Source: Paraburkholderia sp. PREW-6R (GTDB taxonomy: Bacteria; Pseudomonadota; Gammaproteobacteria; Burkholderiales; Burkholderiaceae). From it: a DNA stretch of 64,000 bases. Location: positions 1,550,001-1,614,000 of the forward strand of contig NZ_CP155073.1 of assembly GCF_039621805.1 (NCBI RefSeq), read 5' to 3'. Numbering within the stretch: position 1 is the first letter of the stretch; each line of letters starts with the position of its first letter. Of this stretch, positions 32,302 through 41,997 are shown in pieces. A model generated the notes under the pieces. That model saw only the letters and a list, made by a program, of their open reading frames with translations. It was not told where the DNA came from and did no database searches. The translations under genes and the position numbers were made by a program.

Positions 32302-33480
32302 ATGACTGACGCCGTAATCGTATCGACCGCCCGCACTGGCCTTGCCAAATCCTGGCGCGGCGGTTTCAACATGACCCACGGCGCGACGCTCGGCGGCCAC
32401 GTGACGCGGGCCGCCGTCGAGCGAGCGAAGCTCGACCCGGCGCGCGTCGAAGACGTGATCATGGGCTGCGCGAATCCCGAAGGCGCGACGGGTGCGAACA
32501 TCGCGCGGCAGATCGCATTGCGCGCCGGCTTGCCGGTGAGCGTGCCGGGCATGACGGTGAACCGTTTCTGCTCGTCGGGTTTGCAGACGATCGCGCTTGC
32601 CGCGCAACGCGTGATTGCCGGTGAAGGCGACGTGTTCGTCGCGGGCGGCGTCGAGTCCATTTCGTGCGTGCAGAACGAAATGAACCGCCACATGCTCGCC
32701 GAAGGCTGGCTGAGCGAACACAAGCCGGAAATCTACTGGTCCATGCTGCAGACCGCGGAAAACGTCGCGAAACGTTATTCGATCTCGAAGGAGCGTCAGG
32801 ACGAATACGGCGTGCGCTCGCAACAGCGCGCGGCGGCCGCGCTCGAAGCAGGCAGGTTCAAGGACGAAATCGTGCCGTTGACAGTGCTCGCCGGCGTTGC
32901 CGACAAAGCGAGCGGACGCCTCTTCACGAAGGAAGTCACCGTCAGCGGCGACGAAGGCATACGCGCCGACACGACGCTCGAAGGCGTGTCGAAGATACGC
33001 ACGGCGCTGCCCGGCGGTGTGATCACGGCAGGCAATGCGAGCCAGTTTTCGGACGGCGCGTCGGCGTGCGTGGTAATGAACGCGAAGGTCGCGGAGCGCG
33101 AAGGGTTGCAGCCGCTCGGCATTTTTCGCGGCTTCGCGGTGGCCGGTTGCGAACCGGATGAAATGGGCATCGGCCCGGTGTTCGCGGTGCCGAAGCTGCT
33201 CAGGCAGGCGGGCCTCAAGGTCGACGACATCGACCTGTGGGAGCTGAACGAGGCGTTCGCCGTTCAGGTGCTGTACTGCGCCGATACGCTCGGCATTGCG
33301 CATGACCGTTTGAACGTGAACGGCGGCGCGATCGCCGTGGGTCATCCGTACGGTGTGTCGGGTGCGCGCCTGACCGGGCACGCGTTGATCGAAGGCAAGC
33401 GGCGCGGCGCGAGGTTTGTCGTCGTGACGATGTGTATTGGCGGCGGCCAGGGCGCGGCGGGATTGTTCGAAGTGGTGTGA
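32302..33480 (+). CDS. acetyl-CoA acyltransferase (thiolase)
   Basis: The 392-residue thiolase starts at [17 protein letters not shown], preceded by AGGAGACATGC. The longer frame runs back into the upstream gene and is rejected. Catalytic residues are visible: the nucleophilic Cys in [11 protein letters not shown] (about residue 89), His in [10 protein letters not shown] and the second Cys in CIGGGQGAA. It carries out the final thiolytic step of beta-oxidation. It forms a likely operon with the fadB-like gene. The specific chain-length preference is unknown. Confidence 0.94.
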   Translation: MTDAVIVSTARTGLAKSWRGGFNMTHGATLGGHVTRAAVERAKLDPARVEDVIMGCANPEGATGANIARQIALRAGLPVSVPGMTVNRFCSSGLQTIALAAQRVIAGEGDVFVAGGVESISCVQNEMNRHMLAEGWLSEHKPEIYWSMLQTAENVAKRYSISKERQDEYGVRSQQRAAAALEAGRFKDEIVPLTVLAGVADKASGRLFTKEVTVSGDEGIRADTTLEGVSKIRTALPGGVITAGNASQFSDGASACVVMNAKVAEREGLQPLGIFRGFAVAGCEPDEMGIGPVFAVPKLLRQAGLKVDDIDLWELNEAFAVQVLYCADTLGIAHDRLNVNGGAIAVGHPYGVSGARLTGHALIEGKRRGARFVVVTMCIGGGQGAAGLFEVV

Positions 33481-33537
33481 GCGGGCGCATGTTGGATGGC
33501 GAAGCGCTTCGCCGCCGTCATTCGCGGAAGGGGCGCT

Positions 33538-34068
33538 TCACGGCATCGGCATGCCGAGCGAGGGCAGATTCAGCGTGCCCTGGTCGACGAAGCGTGTCGT
33601 GCCGGTCAGCCCGGCCGCGAGCTTGCCGCGCAACAGGTACGGAATCTGTCCGGACTGCGCCGCGTCTGCGAACGCAAACGCCTGCCGCACGGCGGCGAAC
33701 GCCGGCACTGTCAGCGGCACGGTCACGAGCGTTTCGCCATAGCGCGGCACACTGCCGCTCTGGTTGCTGACGCCGCTCGCGAACGGCTTGCCGTTCACTT
33801 CGACATCGACCGACACGCCGTCGAAGTCGACCGCCGATTCGTTCGGGTTCTGTACCCGCAGTTTGACGTTAAAGCGCATTTCCATGCCCTGGCTGACGGC
33901 GGGTTCGATGCCGGCCACGTTCACCCGCAGCGGATCGCCGCCGAAGAGTCCGGCGCAGCCGCTCAACGCGAACATGAAGAACGCGACGAGGGCGGTGGGA
34001 GCCGCCCCGCGGGACAGGCGAGAGCGACGTCCGCAGAGCAGCGCATGGAGACCGCGGAAGATGAACAT
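33538..34068 (-). CDS. LEA-14/WHy-domain lipoprotein
   Basis: I start the 176-residue protein at the ATG at 34068, which has a GAGGTG ribosome binding site, rather than at the GTG three codons upstream. A basic N-region and hydrophobic stretch end in the lipobox ALSGC, predicting a lipid anchor. The mature part matches the LEA type-2 / water-stress WHy domain: MRFNVKLRVQNPNESAVDFDGVSVDVEVNGKPFASG, a beta-sandwich with the characteristic NPN motif. Bacterial members are envelope proteins linked to stress tolerance; the molecular role is unclear. It is on the strand opposite to its catabolic neighbours. Confidence 0.8.
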   Translation of the reverse strand: MFIFRGLHALLCGRRSRLSRGAAPTALVAFFMFALSGCAGLFGGDPLRVNVAGIEPAVSQGMEMRFNVKLRVQNPNESAVDFDGVSVDVEVNGKPFASGVSNQSGSVPRYGETLVTVPLTVPAFAAVRQAFAFADAAQSGQIPYLLRGKLAAGLTGTTRFVDQGTLNLPSLGMPMP

Positions 34069-34330
34069 GACCGGCACCTCGAACGAAGCGGATAGGGTCC
34101 TGCATTGTACCGGCGCGTTGGCATGCGCAAAGCCCGATCAGGCGGCATTTGCCTTCGCGCGAAGTGATGGACGCGAGCGGCGCGGTTTTGTGTCAACCAG
34201 CGCAGGCGCTGGCCGCCATGCCGGCTTCTTCGATGGGCTCAGGCCATAGCGGTTATCATTTCCTGTCACCCGGATGCGCTGCGAAGCTCGCGACAGAGAC
34301 GCTGACAACCGCAACTGCAACGCAGCGCGC

Positions 34331-34873
34331 ATGAACGCCTCGACTACCCAATTGAAATCCGCAATGACCACGTCTTCCCCGTCCTCATCCACATCCGCAT
34401 CGTCGGCCACACCCGGCGGCGCGTCGCTGCCTGAGAGCCCGTTCGTCGACCGCCTCGGCGCGCAACTGCTCAGCGCGACGGACGGCACGAGCGAAGTGCT
34501 GCTGCCGCTGCAACCCGATCACATGAACACGTGGGACGTCGCGCATGGCGGCGTCACGATGACGCTCGCGGACGTCGCGCTCGCAATGGCCGCGCGGAGT
34601 CTCGCCGGCGACGGCGTCGGCGTGGTCACCGTCGAAATGAAAGTGAACTTCATGCAGCCTGGGCGCGGCGAACTGCGCGCCACCGGCCGCGTGCTGCACC
34701 GCTCGACCACGATGGCCTACTGCGAAGGCGAGATCCGCGACAGCGAAGGGCACTTCGTCGCCAAGGCGCTCGGCACCTTCAAATACATGCGGCGGCTCGC
34801 GGTAGGCCGTGATATCACACGGCAGCGCCTGCGCAGCGATCCGTCCGCCAAACCCGGTCCGAGCGACGGTTGA
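34331..34873 (+). CDS. PaaI-type hotdog-fold thioesterase
   Basis: The 180-residue protein has a low-complexity Ser/Thr-rich head of about 35 residues, then a hotdog domain with the catalytic segment WDVAHGGVTMTLADVALAMA and the strand VVTVEMKVNFMQPG. Such enzymes hydrolyse aryl- or acyl-CoA thioesters. Proximity to the ligase, FadB-like and thiolase genes fits CoA recycling. The Ser-rich head makes the start uncertain; MTTSSPSSS at residue 12 is an alternative. An Arg-rich tail follows the domain. Confidence 0.85.
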   Translation: MNASTTQLKSAMTTSSPSSSTSASSATPGGASLPESPFVDRLGAQLLSATDGTSEVLLPLQPDHMNTWDVAHGGVTMTLADVALAMAARSLAGDGVGVVTVEMKVNFMQPGRGELRATGRVLHRSTTMAYCEGEIRDSEGHFVAKALGTFKYMRRLAVGRDITRQRLRSDPSAKPGPSDG

Positions 34874-34942
34874 GCACAGTACGGGCACCTACAGCCAATC
34901 GCAGCATCGACGATCCAACCGATTACCCAGGAGACGCACCTC

Positions 34943-35941
34943 ATGACCCAGATCAACCGTCAATTCGTGCTGGCATCGCGTCCGCAAGGCGCTGTCACGC
35001 CGGATAATTTCAAGCTGGTCGAAACGCCTCTGGCACCGCTCGCCGACGGCGAAATTCGTGTGCGCAACCATTTCCTGTCGCTCGATCCGTATATGCGCGG
35101 CCGCATGAACGACGCCAAATCCTACGCGCCTCCGCAACCGCTGAACGAAGTGATGATCGGCGGCACGGTGGGCGAAGTGGTCGAGTCGAAAAACCCGAAG
35201 TTCGCGGTTGGCGACAAGGTGGTCGCGATGTTCGGCTGGCAGGAATACGGCACGTCCAACGGTGCGGGCGTGCAGAAAGTCGACGCTACGCACGTGCCGC
35301 TGTCCGCGTATCTCGGTCCGGTCGGCATGCCCGGCGTGACTGCATGGTATGGGCTAAACAGAATCATCGCGCCGAAAGCGGGCGAGACCGTGGTGGTCAG
35401 CGCGGCGAGCGGCGCGGTGGGCAGCGTGGTCGGTCAGCTCGCGAAGCTGGCCGGCGCGCGCGCGATCGGCATTGCGGGCGGCGAAGACAAATGCCGCTAC
35501 GTGGAGCAGACGCTCGGCTTCGATGCGTGCGTCGACTACAAGGCCGGCAATCTGTATAAGGACCTGAAGGCGGTCACGCCGGACGGCGTGGACGGCTACT
35601 TCGAAAACGTCGGCGGCGAAGTGCTCGACGCGACACTCGCGCGGATGAACGCGTTCGGACGCATCGCGCTGTGCGGCTTCATTGCCGGATACGACGGTCA
35701 GCCGATCCCGCTGCAGCACCCGTCGCTGATCCTCACGCAGCGGCTGCTCGTGCAGGGGTTCATCGTCAGCGAACATATGGACGTGTGGCCCGAAGCGCTC
35801 ACGCAACTCGGCACGCTGGTCGCTCAGAACAAGCTGCAATATCGCGAAACCATCGCGCAGGGACTCGACGCGGCGCCCGAAGCGTTTATCGGCCTGCTCA
35901 AGGGCAAGAACTTCGGCAAGCAGCTGGTCAAGCTCATCTGA
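34943..35941 (+). CDS. curA: NADP-dependent oxidoreductase, CurA/leukotriene B4 dehydrogenase type
   Basis: The 332-residue medium-chain reductase lacks the zinc ligands of alcohol dehydrogenases. Family motifs include LDPYMRGRMND, GTSNGAGVQKV, GMPGVTAWYGL, and the NADP-binding VSAASGAVGSVVGQLAK. ENVGGEVLDATLARMN and GFIAGYD follow. Homologues reduce alkenal/one double bonds (curcumin, prostaglandins, allyl ketones). GAGACGCACCTC precedes the start. It sits 69 bp after the thioesterase gene and is probably co-transcribed with it. Confidence 0.9.
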   Translation: MTQINRQFVLASRPQGAVTPDNFKLVETPLAPLADGEIRVRNHFLSLDPYMRGRMNDAKSYAPPQPLNEVMIGGTVGEVVESKNPKFAVGDKVVAMFGWQEYGTSNGAGVQKVDATHVPLSAYLGPVGMPGVTAWYGLNRIIAPKAGETVVVSAASGAVGSVVGQLAKLAGARAIGIAGGEDKCRYVEQTLGFDACVDYKAGNLYKDLKAVTPDGVDGYFENVGGEVLDATLARMNAFGRIALCGFIAGYDGQPIPLQHPSLILTQRLLVQGFIVSEHMDVWPEALTQLGTLVAQNKLQYRETIAQGLDAAPEAFIGLLKGKNFGKQLVKLI

Positions 35942-36007
35942 AAATTTGCGCAGGGTTTGCGCTTGCGCTGCGTTGGCGTAGGCGTCGGCGTTTGCATTTG
36001 GCATTTG

Positions 36008-36032
36008 CGTGGCGTGGCGTGGCGTGGCGTGG
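36008..36032 (+). repeat. pentanucleotide tandem repeat, five CGTGG units
   Basis: Five perfect copies of CGTGG are followed by a CGGGG variant and then by imperfect GAGGCGATGC repeats to about 36085. The stretch lies in the 248-bp gap between curA and the SDR gene. It is a potential slippage site outside coding sequence. Confidence 0.92.
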
Positions 36033-36189
36033 CGGGGCGGCGCCACACGAGGCGATGCGAGGCGATGCAATGCGAGGCGAGCAGCTGCGCCGCGCACTCG
36101 CAGGCAGGCGCGTCGGCGCCGGCCGCTCCGGACATCACTCGATCGCTACGCACGGGCGCCGGAACACGCATCCACACAGGAGACCAACA

Positions 36190-37089
36190 ATGTTCGACTT
36201 TGCAGGGAAGGTGGCGGTGATCACCGGCGCGGCGAGTGGTTTTGGCCATGCGTTCGCGCAGAAGGGGGCTACGCTCGGCATGAAGCTGGTCCTTGCCGAC
36301 GTCAATCCCGAAGCGCTCGCGCAAAGCGTCGAAGCGTTGCGCGCCGGTGGCGTCGAGGTGATCGGCGTGCCGACCGACGTGTCGGACGCAGCGCAGGTGG
36401 ACGCGCTGGCGAAAGCCGCGCTCGACGCGTTCGGCAGGGTGCATCTGCTCTTTAACAATGCGGGCGTCGGCTCGGGCGGCTTCCTGTGGGAAAGTTCGGC
36501 AAACGACTGGTCGTGGGTATTCGGCGTCAACGTGCTGGGCGTCGCGCATGGCGTGCGCGCGTTCACGCCGGTCATGCTGGCGCAGAACGAACCCGCGCAT
36601 ATCGTCAATACGGCGTCCGTGGCGGGCCTGCTGTCGCCGCCCGCGATGGGCGTCTACAACGCGTCGAAACACGCCGTCGTGGCGCTGACCGAAACGCTGT
36701 ATCACGACCTGCAACTCGCGCAGTCCGCTCGGCCCGAGGGCACGGCGCAGGATGGCCTCGTGGGCTGCTCGTTGCTGTGCCCGGCCTTCGTGCCGACCGG
36801 CATTGCCGACGCGGAGCGCGCGCGGCCTGCTGGCTTGCGCAACACGAGCGGCCCGACCCGCTCGCAGATTGCGGCCGGCAAGCAACTGCATCGCGCAGTG
36901 CAGTCGGGCAAGCTGACCGCTGCCGACGTCGCCGACATCACGTTCGAGGCGATTGCCGCGCGGCGTTTTTACGTGATCACGCACCCTGGCATCATGGCGA
37001 CGGTGAAGCTGCGTCACGAGGACATCGAGCAAATGCGCAGTCCAACCGATCCGATGTCGCTCAAGCCGGAAGTGAAAAACGCGGGCTAG
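36190..37089 (+). CDS. short-chain dehydrogenase/reductase
   Basis: The 299-residue classical SDR shows the cofactor motif TGAASGFGHAFA, the NNAG motif (LLFNNAGVGSGG), and the catalytic Ser (NTASVAGL) with the YNASKHA pair (Tyr and Lys). A CAGGAGACC ribosome binding site precedes MFDFAGKVAVITG. It is longer than a minimal SDR, with a C-terminal extension ending PEVKNAG. The substrate cannot be read from sequence. Its neighbours, a CurA-like reductase and an esterase, suggest oxidation or reduction of a lipid or terpenoid alcohol/ketone. Confidence 0.92.
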   Translation: MFDFAGKVAVITGAASGFGHAFAQKGATLGMKLVLADVNPEALAQSVEALRAGGVEVIGVPTDVSDAAQVDALAKAALDAFGRVHLLFNNAGVGSGGFLWESSANDWSWVFGVNVLGVAHGVRAFTPVMLAQNEPAHIVNTASVAGLLSPPAMGVYNASKHAVVALTETLYHDLQLAQSARPEGTAQDGLVGCSLLCPAFVPTGIADAERARPAGLRNTSGPTRSQIAAGKQLHRAVQSGKLTAADVADITFEAIAARRFYVITHPGIMATVKLRHEDIEQMRSPTDPMSLKPEVKNAG

Positions 37090-37175
37090 TCGCACACGAC
37101 GGGGCAGCACGCTGGGGCTCCAGTCAGGACTGCCTACCCTCCACATTTATCGGGCGCTATGCGCGCTGACGCACG

Positions 37176-38147
37176 ATGCCGTTGAATCCGAAGATCGAGC
37201 AGGTGCTCGACATGATCGCGCGCGCGAAGCACCCGCAACTCCACGAACTGACGCCGCAGGCGGCGCGCGCGTCTTACGAAAGAAGCGCGCCGATCCTGGA
37301 GATTGCCCGCGCGCCGATGTTCGCCGTCGACGACCTGCGCGTGCCGACGCGCGACGGCGCGACGATTCGCGCGCGGCTGTATCAACCGGTCGAGCCGAGC
37401 TGGGCGGATCCGGCACCCGCATTGGTCTACTACCACGGCGGCGGCTTCACGGTGGGCAGCGTCGATACGCACGATGCGCTGTGCCGGATGTTCGCGCGCG
37501 ACGCACGGTGCGCGGTGTTGTCCGTGGATTACCGGCTCGCGCCTGAGCACCGTTTCCCCACGGCGGTCAACGACGCTTTCGACGGGCTCACCTGGCTCTA
37601 CACGCACGCTGCGGAGTACGGCATCGACCCCGCGCGTCTGGCGGTGGGCGGCGACAGCGCGGGCGGCACCCTTGCGACGGTCAGCGCCGTCATCGCGCGC
37701 GACACGGGCATCGAGCTCGCGTTGCAACTGCTGATCTATCCGGGCACGACCGGCTACCAGCAAACGGATTCGCACTCGCGCCTCGCCAACGGTTTTCTGC
37801 TCTCCGGCGAGACGATCCAGTGGTTCTTCGATCAATACGTGCGCGAAACAGGGGACCGCGACGACTGGCGTTTCGCGCCGCTCGACGGCACGCGCGGCGG
37901 CACGCGCGGCGCGCCCGATTTCAGCGGACTCGCGCCCGCATGGATCGCGGTTGCCGAATACGACCCATTGAGCGACGAGGGCGTGGCGTATGCCGCGAAG
38001 TTGCGCGCGGCCGGCAACCGCGTCACGCTGGTGCGCTATCCGGGCATGATCCACGAGTTCTTCAAGATGGGCGGCTTCGTGCCCGAGGTTGCGCATGCGC
38101 ATGCCGACGCAGCGGCCGCTTTGCGTGCGGCCTTCGGCGCGGAGTGA
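37176..38147 (+). CDS. alpha/beta hydrolase, hormone-sensitive-lipase (HSL) family esterase
   Basis: The 323-residue hydrolase has the HSL oxyanion motif YYHGGGFTVGS and the nucleophile elbow GGDSAGGTLA. The acidic residue lies in the AEYDPLSDEG segment and the His in GMIHEFFKMGG. These cytosolic enzymes cleave short- to medium-chain esters. It lies 86 bp after the SDR gene on the same strand, at the end of the catabolic run. The start MPLNPKIEQVLDMI is typical of the family. Confidence 0.93.
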   Translation: MPLNPKIEQVLDMIARAKHPQLHELTPQAARASYERSAPILEIARAPMFAVDDLRVPTRDGATIRARLYQPVEPSWADPAPALVYYHGGGFTVGSVDTHDALCRMFARDARCAVLSVDYRLAPEHRFPTAVNDAFDGLTWLYTHAAEYGIDPARLAVGGDSAGGTLATVSAVIARDTGIELALQLLIYPGTTGYQQTDSHSRLANGFLLSGETIQWFFDQYVRETGDRDDWRFAPLDGTRGGTRGAPDFSGLAPAWIAVAEYDPLSDEGVAYAAKLRAAGNRVTLVRYPGMIHEFFKMGGFVPEVAHAHADAAAALRAAFGAE

Positions 38148-38166
38148 GCGGGCGGCTTACGCCCCG

Positions 38167-39030
38167 CTAGGCCGGCTCGCGCTCCACGTTGAACGCGAAG
38201 CTACGCTCGAATTCACCGGGGCGTACGACGCGGTGCGAGCCGTTGTCGTCGCTGCGCTCGGCGACGGCGACGCTCGTCACGCTGCCCAGTGAGGCCACAC
38301 GTAATGCGGTGGTGCCGCGTGTGCCGTACTCGGGCGTCTCGATGAAGGCTGCCGACAGCGCGCGTTCGCGTTCCAGCCCAATGCCCGTGGAGGGCAATTC
38401 GTCATCACGGGCAACGCGTGGGTCGCGCATCAGATCGATCAGGCGTTCGAGCGGCGGCATGGCATGGCGCGCGAGCAGCGCGCCGAGTTCCGCGCGTTTT
38501 TTCACGAGTTTCGGCCATGGGGTATCGAGCACCGCGTTAGAGATGCCGTGCGTGCCCGCTTCGAGCAATGCGGGCGGCAGCGCGGAGCGGTTGCAGTACC
38601 AGGCAAGCTCCCGGCGGGTCCAGTCGCCGACCAGCAGGTTAAAGCCGTTGTAGATGTCGCCGGTTTGCGCGACGTGCCGCAGATAGCCGAGCGGCGTGGT
38701 GGCTGCGTCAGCGGCGTGAGCGGCGTGAGCGGCGTCGCCCACCGCCGCGCGGTTGAGCCAGTCGCTCACGAGCGTGCCGCGGGTCGGCGCGTCGGCGCGC
38801 ATCTCGTGCGGCGCACGGTAATTGGTGAGCGCGGCGAAACGGCCGTCGCGCGAGACCCCCAGCCACGTGCCGCCGCCGACCAGATCGCGTCCGGCCAGCA
38901 CGCCCGGCGCGTCCTCCCACCAGTGGATCGGCTGCGCAGTGCGGCGGAAGAATTCATCGCGATTCGCCGCGAGCGTAAAGAGCGGGCCGTCGACCGCATC
39001 GGGCCGCCAGTCGAAGACGATCAGGCACAT
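38167..39030 (-). CDS. NRDE/TANGO2-family protein
   Basis: The 287-residue protein begins MCLIVFDWRPDA, with the Cys at position 2 and the name-giving NRDE motif in LAANRDEFFRR. DLVGGGTWLGVSRDGRFAALTNYR and the TPWPKL segment also match the family. Human TANGO2 is tied to metabolic crises and haem trafficking, but the biochemical activity is not established. The Cys2 position resembles N-terminal-nucleophile hydrolases. It lies on the minus strand next to ygfZ. Confidence 0.9.
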   Translation of the reverse strand: MCLIVFDWRPDAVDGPLFTLAANRDEFFRRTAQPIHWWEDAPGVLAGRDLVGGGTWLGVSRDGRFAALTNYRAPHEMRADAPTRGTLVSDWLNRAAVGDAAHAAHAADAATTPLGYLRHVAQTGDIYNGFNLLVGDWTRRELAWYCNRSALPPALLEAGTHGISNAVLDTPWPKLVKKRAELGALLARHAMPPLERLIDLMRDPRVARDDELPSTGIGLERERALSAAFIETPEYGTRGTTALRVASLGSVTSVAVAERSDDNGSHRVVRPGEFERSFAFNVEREPA

Positions 39031-39126
39031 GCGGGGCAGGTCTCCCGTGGGTGGCGTAGTGCCGCGTTAAAAGGCGAGCCGAACGCGAGGCAGACTGAAC
39101 TGCAAACCAGACGGCCGCGCCGTTTT

Positions 39127-40218
39127 TCAAACCTCGGCCGGCAGACCGTAGGGCAATGGGATAAAAGTCAGTGCCGGGCCGTCTGCGGTGCCCAGATGCA
39201 CTGAGCCATTTTCGAGCGCCGCGAGCTTGATCTCGACCAGCAGATCGACGCCACCCGCTTGCGCGCACGCCGCATTGACGACCATGCCGCACGGCTGGCC
39301 CGGGTCGTCTGAATGAAACAGTTCGGCGCCCGGCTTTACCGTGTCGAGTTCGCCGGCGACGTTCGCCAGTGACGTGCGCCGCTTGATCGTGCCGCGGTAC
39401 TGGCTACGCGCGACCACTTCCTGGCCGGGATAGCAGCCCTTGCGGAAATTGACCGCGCCGAGCACGTCGAAATTGACCATTTGCGGCACGAACTGTTCGG
39501 CCACCGGCTGTGTGATGCGCGGCTCGCCTGCGCGGATATCGAGCCAGTCCCACACCGCCGGCGACACACGTTTGAGCTTGCCATCGATGCGCGACAATTG
39601 CGCTTCGATCTGCGCCTTTGGACCCACCCAAAGATAGCGCAGCCGGTCGAGCGCGTCCGGCACGCGGATCAGCGAGCCTGCCTCACCGTCCACCTTCACG
39701 TGCACCCCGTCCGGCAGCGCATCGAACACGCCGGACAGCGCATGGCGCACGTCGCCGGCAAGACCGATCACGGCGGTTTCGCCAGTGGCGTCCGCGAGCT
39801 TCGCCTTCGCGCGCAGTATGAACATGGACAGCCGTTTCTGGACCGCGGCCTGCACGTCTTTCGACACCAGAAGATGGATCGTGTCGCCGCTGCGCCACGT
39901 CAGGAACGACGCCAGCAGGCGGCCTTTCGCGGAGCAGTAGCCGGCAAGACGGGCATTCGCCGCGTCCAGGTGCTGGGTGTCGTTGGTCAGCTGGCCGTGC
40001 AGGAAGCTCGCGGCGTCGTCGCCGGTGGCGTCGATCACGCCGAATTGCGCGAGCGGCATATACGCACCGTGCTCGAGCACCGCGTCGAATTCAGCGGCTG
40101 ACGGGCGCGGCAGCGCGGGCAACTCGAATGCCGCGACAGCAGCGCCCGGGGCTGCGCCAACGGGCGTGGAAGAAGCGACTGACGGCGTGCCTGAAGCGGG
40201 AGCGAGCGGTGTGTTCAT
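39127..40218 (-). CDS. ygfZ: YgfZ/GcvT-family folate-binding protein for Fe-S cluster maintenance
   Basis: The 363-residue protein has the GcvT-like fold and the diagnostic KGCYPGQEVVARSQYRG motif near residue 255, containing the conserved cysteine. Also visible are ATGDDAASFLHGQLTNDTQ and YCSAKGRLLASFL. YgfZ uses tetrahydrofolate and supports repair or assembly of some Fe-S enzymes such as MiaB. An Ala/Pro-rich head of about 35 residues precedes the domain. It diverges from mltG, an arrangement common in Burkholderiales. Confidence 0.93.
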   Translation of the reverse strand: MNTPLAPASGTPSVASSTPVGAAPGAAVAAFELPALPRPSAAEFDAVLEHGAYMPLAQFGVIDATGDDAASFLHGQLTNDTQHLDAANARLAGYCSAKGRLLASFLTWRSGDTIHLLVSKDVQAAVQKRLSMFILRAKAKLADATGETAVIGLAGDVRHALSGVFDALPDGVHVKVDGEAGSLIRVPDALDRLRYLWVGPKAQIEAQLSRIDGKLKRVSPAVWDWLDIRAGEPRITQPVAEQFVPQMVNFDVLGAVNFRKGCYPGQEVVARSQYRGTIKRRTSLANVAGELDTVKPGAELFHSDDPGQPCGMVVNAACAQAGGVDLLVEIKLAALENGSVHLGTADGPALTFIPLPYGLPAEV

Positions 40219-40239
40219 GGATTTCCGGAACAGTCAATT

Positions 40240-40269
40240 CTGACTTTGGCTAAGGCAAACTTGTATTAT
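40240..40269 (+). promoter_or_regulatory. candidate promoter for mltG-tmk-holB
   Basis: CTGACT (40240-40245) resembles a -35 box, and TATTAT (40264-40269) resembles a -10 box 18 bp away. The site lies 27 bp before mltG in the divergent gap with ygfZ. Confidence 0.5.
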
Positions 40270-40295
40270 ATGCAGTCCACCCCTGCCACGTTTCC

Positions 40296-41306
40296 ATGTC
40301 CCTCCTGAAGAAATGTTTGATCGCCGGCTCGATTCTCGTCGTGCTGGGCGCAGCTGCGATTGGCGGCGGATATCACTGGGCGAATAGCCCGCTCGAACTG
40401 AATCCGGCGCAACTCGATGTCACGGTCAAGCCGCATAGCAGCCTGCGCAGTGTCACGCTGCAACTGAATCGCGGCGGTGTGCCGGTCGAACCGGAATTGT
40501 TCGTGATCATGACGCGGCTTCTGGGACTGCAAAGCGACCTCAAATCGGGCAACTACGAATTCAAGACCGGCGTGACGCCGTACGAAGTGTTGCAGAAAAT
40601 CGCACGCGGCGACGTCAACGAGTACGTGGCGACTATCATTGAAGGCTGGACCTTCAAGCGCATGCGCGCCGAGCTGGACGCCAATCCTGCGCTCAGGCAC
40701 GACACGGCCGGCATGAGCGACGCCGACCTGATGACGGCGATCGGCGCGCCGGAGGCGTCGATCGGCAATGGCGAAGGGCTGTTTTTCCCGGACACTTATC
40801 TGTTTGACAAGAACACCAGCGATCTGGACGTGTATCGGCGCGCTTACCATCTGATGCGCGAGCGTCTGGACGAAGCATGGCTCGCCCGGTCGCCGAACCT
40901 GCCGTACAAGACGCCGTACGATGCGCTGACCATGGCGTCGATCATCGAAAAGGAAACCGGCAGGAAGTCGGACCGGCCGATGGTGGCTGCCGTGTTCGCC
41001 AACCGGCTGCGGGCTGGCATGCCGCTGCAGACCGACCCCACCGTGATCTACGGAATGGGCGACAGCTATGCCGGGCACATCAGAAAGAAAGATCTGCAAA
41101 CGGACACTCCCTACAATACCTACACCCGGATGGGTTTGCCGCCAACGCCCATCTCGCTGCCGGGGGTCGCGTCGCTTCAGGCCGCGATGAATCCGGCGCA
41201 ATCCACTGCGTTGTATTTTGTGTCGCGCGGCGACGGCAGCAGTATTTTTTCTGACACCCTCGGCGAACACAACAAGGCCGTGGACAAATACATTCGAGGG
41301 CAATGA
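40296..41306 (+). CDS. mltG: endolytic peptidoglycan transglycosylase MltG
   Basis: The 336-residue protein has one N-terminal transmembrane helix (about residues 7-28) and a periplasmic YceG-like catalytic domain. The active-site glutamate is in [18 protein letters not shown], followed by [21 protein letters not shown] and [15 protein letters not shown]. MltG cleaves nascent glycan strands and is thought to set their length as a terminase. It overlaps tmk by 4 bp (ATGA), so the two are translationally coupled. Confidence 0.96.
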   Translation: MSLLKKCLIAGSILVVLGAAAIGGGYHWANSPLELNPAQLDVTVKPHSSLRSVTLQLNRGGVPVEPELFVIMTRLLGLQSDLKSGNYEFKTGVTPYEVLQKIARGDVNEYVATIIEGWTFKRMRAELDANPALRHDTAGMSDADLMTAIGAPEASIGNGEGLFFPDTYLFDKNTSDLDVYRRAYHLMRERLDEAWLARSPNLPYKTPYDALTMASIIEKETGRKSDRPMVAAVFANRLRAGMPLQTDPTVIYGMGDSYAGHIRKKDLQTDTPYNTYTRMGLPPTPISLPGVASLQAAMNPAQSTALYFVSRGDGSSIFSDTLGEHNKAVDKYIRGQ

Positions 41307-41926
41307 TGGCGCGGGGCAAATTCATTACGTTCGAGGGCATCGACGGAGCGGGCAAAACCACTCACCTGAGCTGGTTCCGCGAGCGCCTCGAGGAAAAGGT
41401 CGCGCGTGCCGGCCGCTCGGTCGTGATGACGCGTGAGCCGGGTGGCACGTCCCTTGGCGAGCAGATTCGCGAAATCGTGCTGCATCAGAAAATGGACCTG
41501 GAAACCGAGGCGCTGCTGATGTTCGCGCTGCGCCGGCAGCATCTGGCCGAGGTTATCGAGCCAGCGCTCGCGCGCGGCGACTGGGTGCTGTCGGACCGTT
41601 TCACGGATGCCACTTTCGCCTATCAGGGCGGCGGACGCGGCCTGCCGCGCGACAAGCTGGAAACGCTGGAGCGCTGGGTTCAGGGCGGATTCCAGCCGGA
41701 TCTGACGGTGTTGTTCGACCTCGCGCCCGGGATCGCCAGCGAACGCCGCAGCGCCGCGCGCGATCCGGACCGTTTCGAGAGTGAATCGGAGGCATTCTTC
41801 GATCGTACACGCACCGAGTATCTGCGCCGTGCGGAAGAAGCGCCGTACCGGTTCGCTATCATTGACTCTTCGCAAAGCATCATTCGCATTCAGAAACAGC
41901 TTGAAGAACTGATTGCAACGCTTTGA
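41303..41926 (+). CDS. tmk: thymidylate kinase
   Basis: The 207-residue kinase phosphorylates dTMP to dTDP. It has the P-loop [12 protein letters not shown], the DRX motif in [18 protein letters not shown], and a LID region rich in Arg ([15 protein letters not shown]). The start overlaps mltG by 4 bp, and holB follows after 71 bp. The mltG-tmk-holB order is conserved across many proteobacteria. Confidence 0.97.
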   Translation: MMARGKFITFEGIDGAGKTTHLSWFRERLEEKVARAGRSVVMTREPGGTSLGEQIREIVLHQKMDLETEALLMFALRRQHLAEVIEPALARGDWVLSDRFTDATFAYQGGGRGLPRDKLETLERWVQGGFQPDLTVLFDLAPGIASERRSAARDPDRFESESEAFFDRTRTEYLRRAEEAPYRFAIIDSSQSIIRIQKQLEELIATL

Positions 41927-41997
41927 TTTAATGAGAAAGTCGTAGCTCATCCAAATTCTCAGGATGCGCTCTCAACAAACTGATTCAAAGAGAAAAG

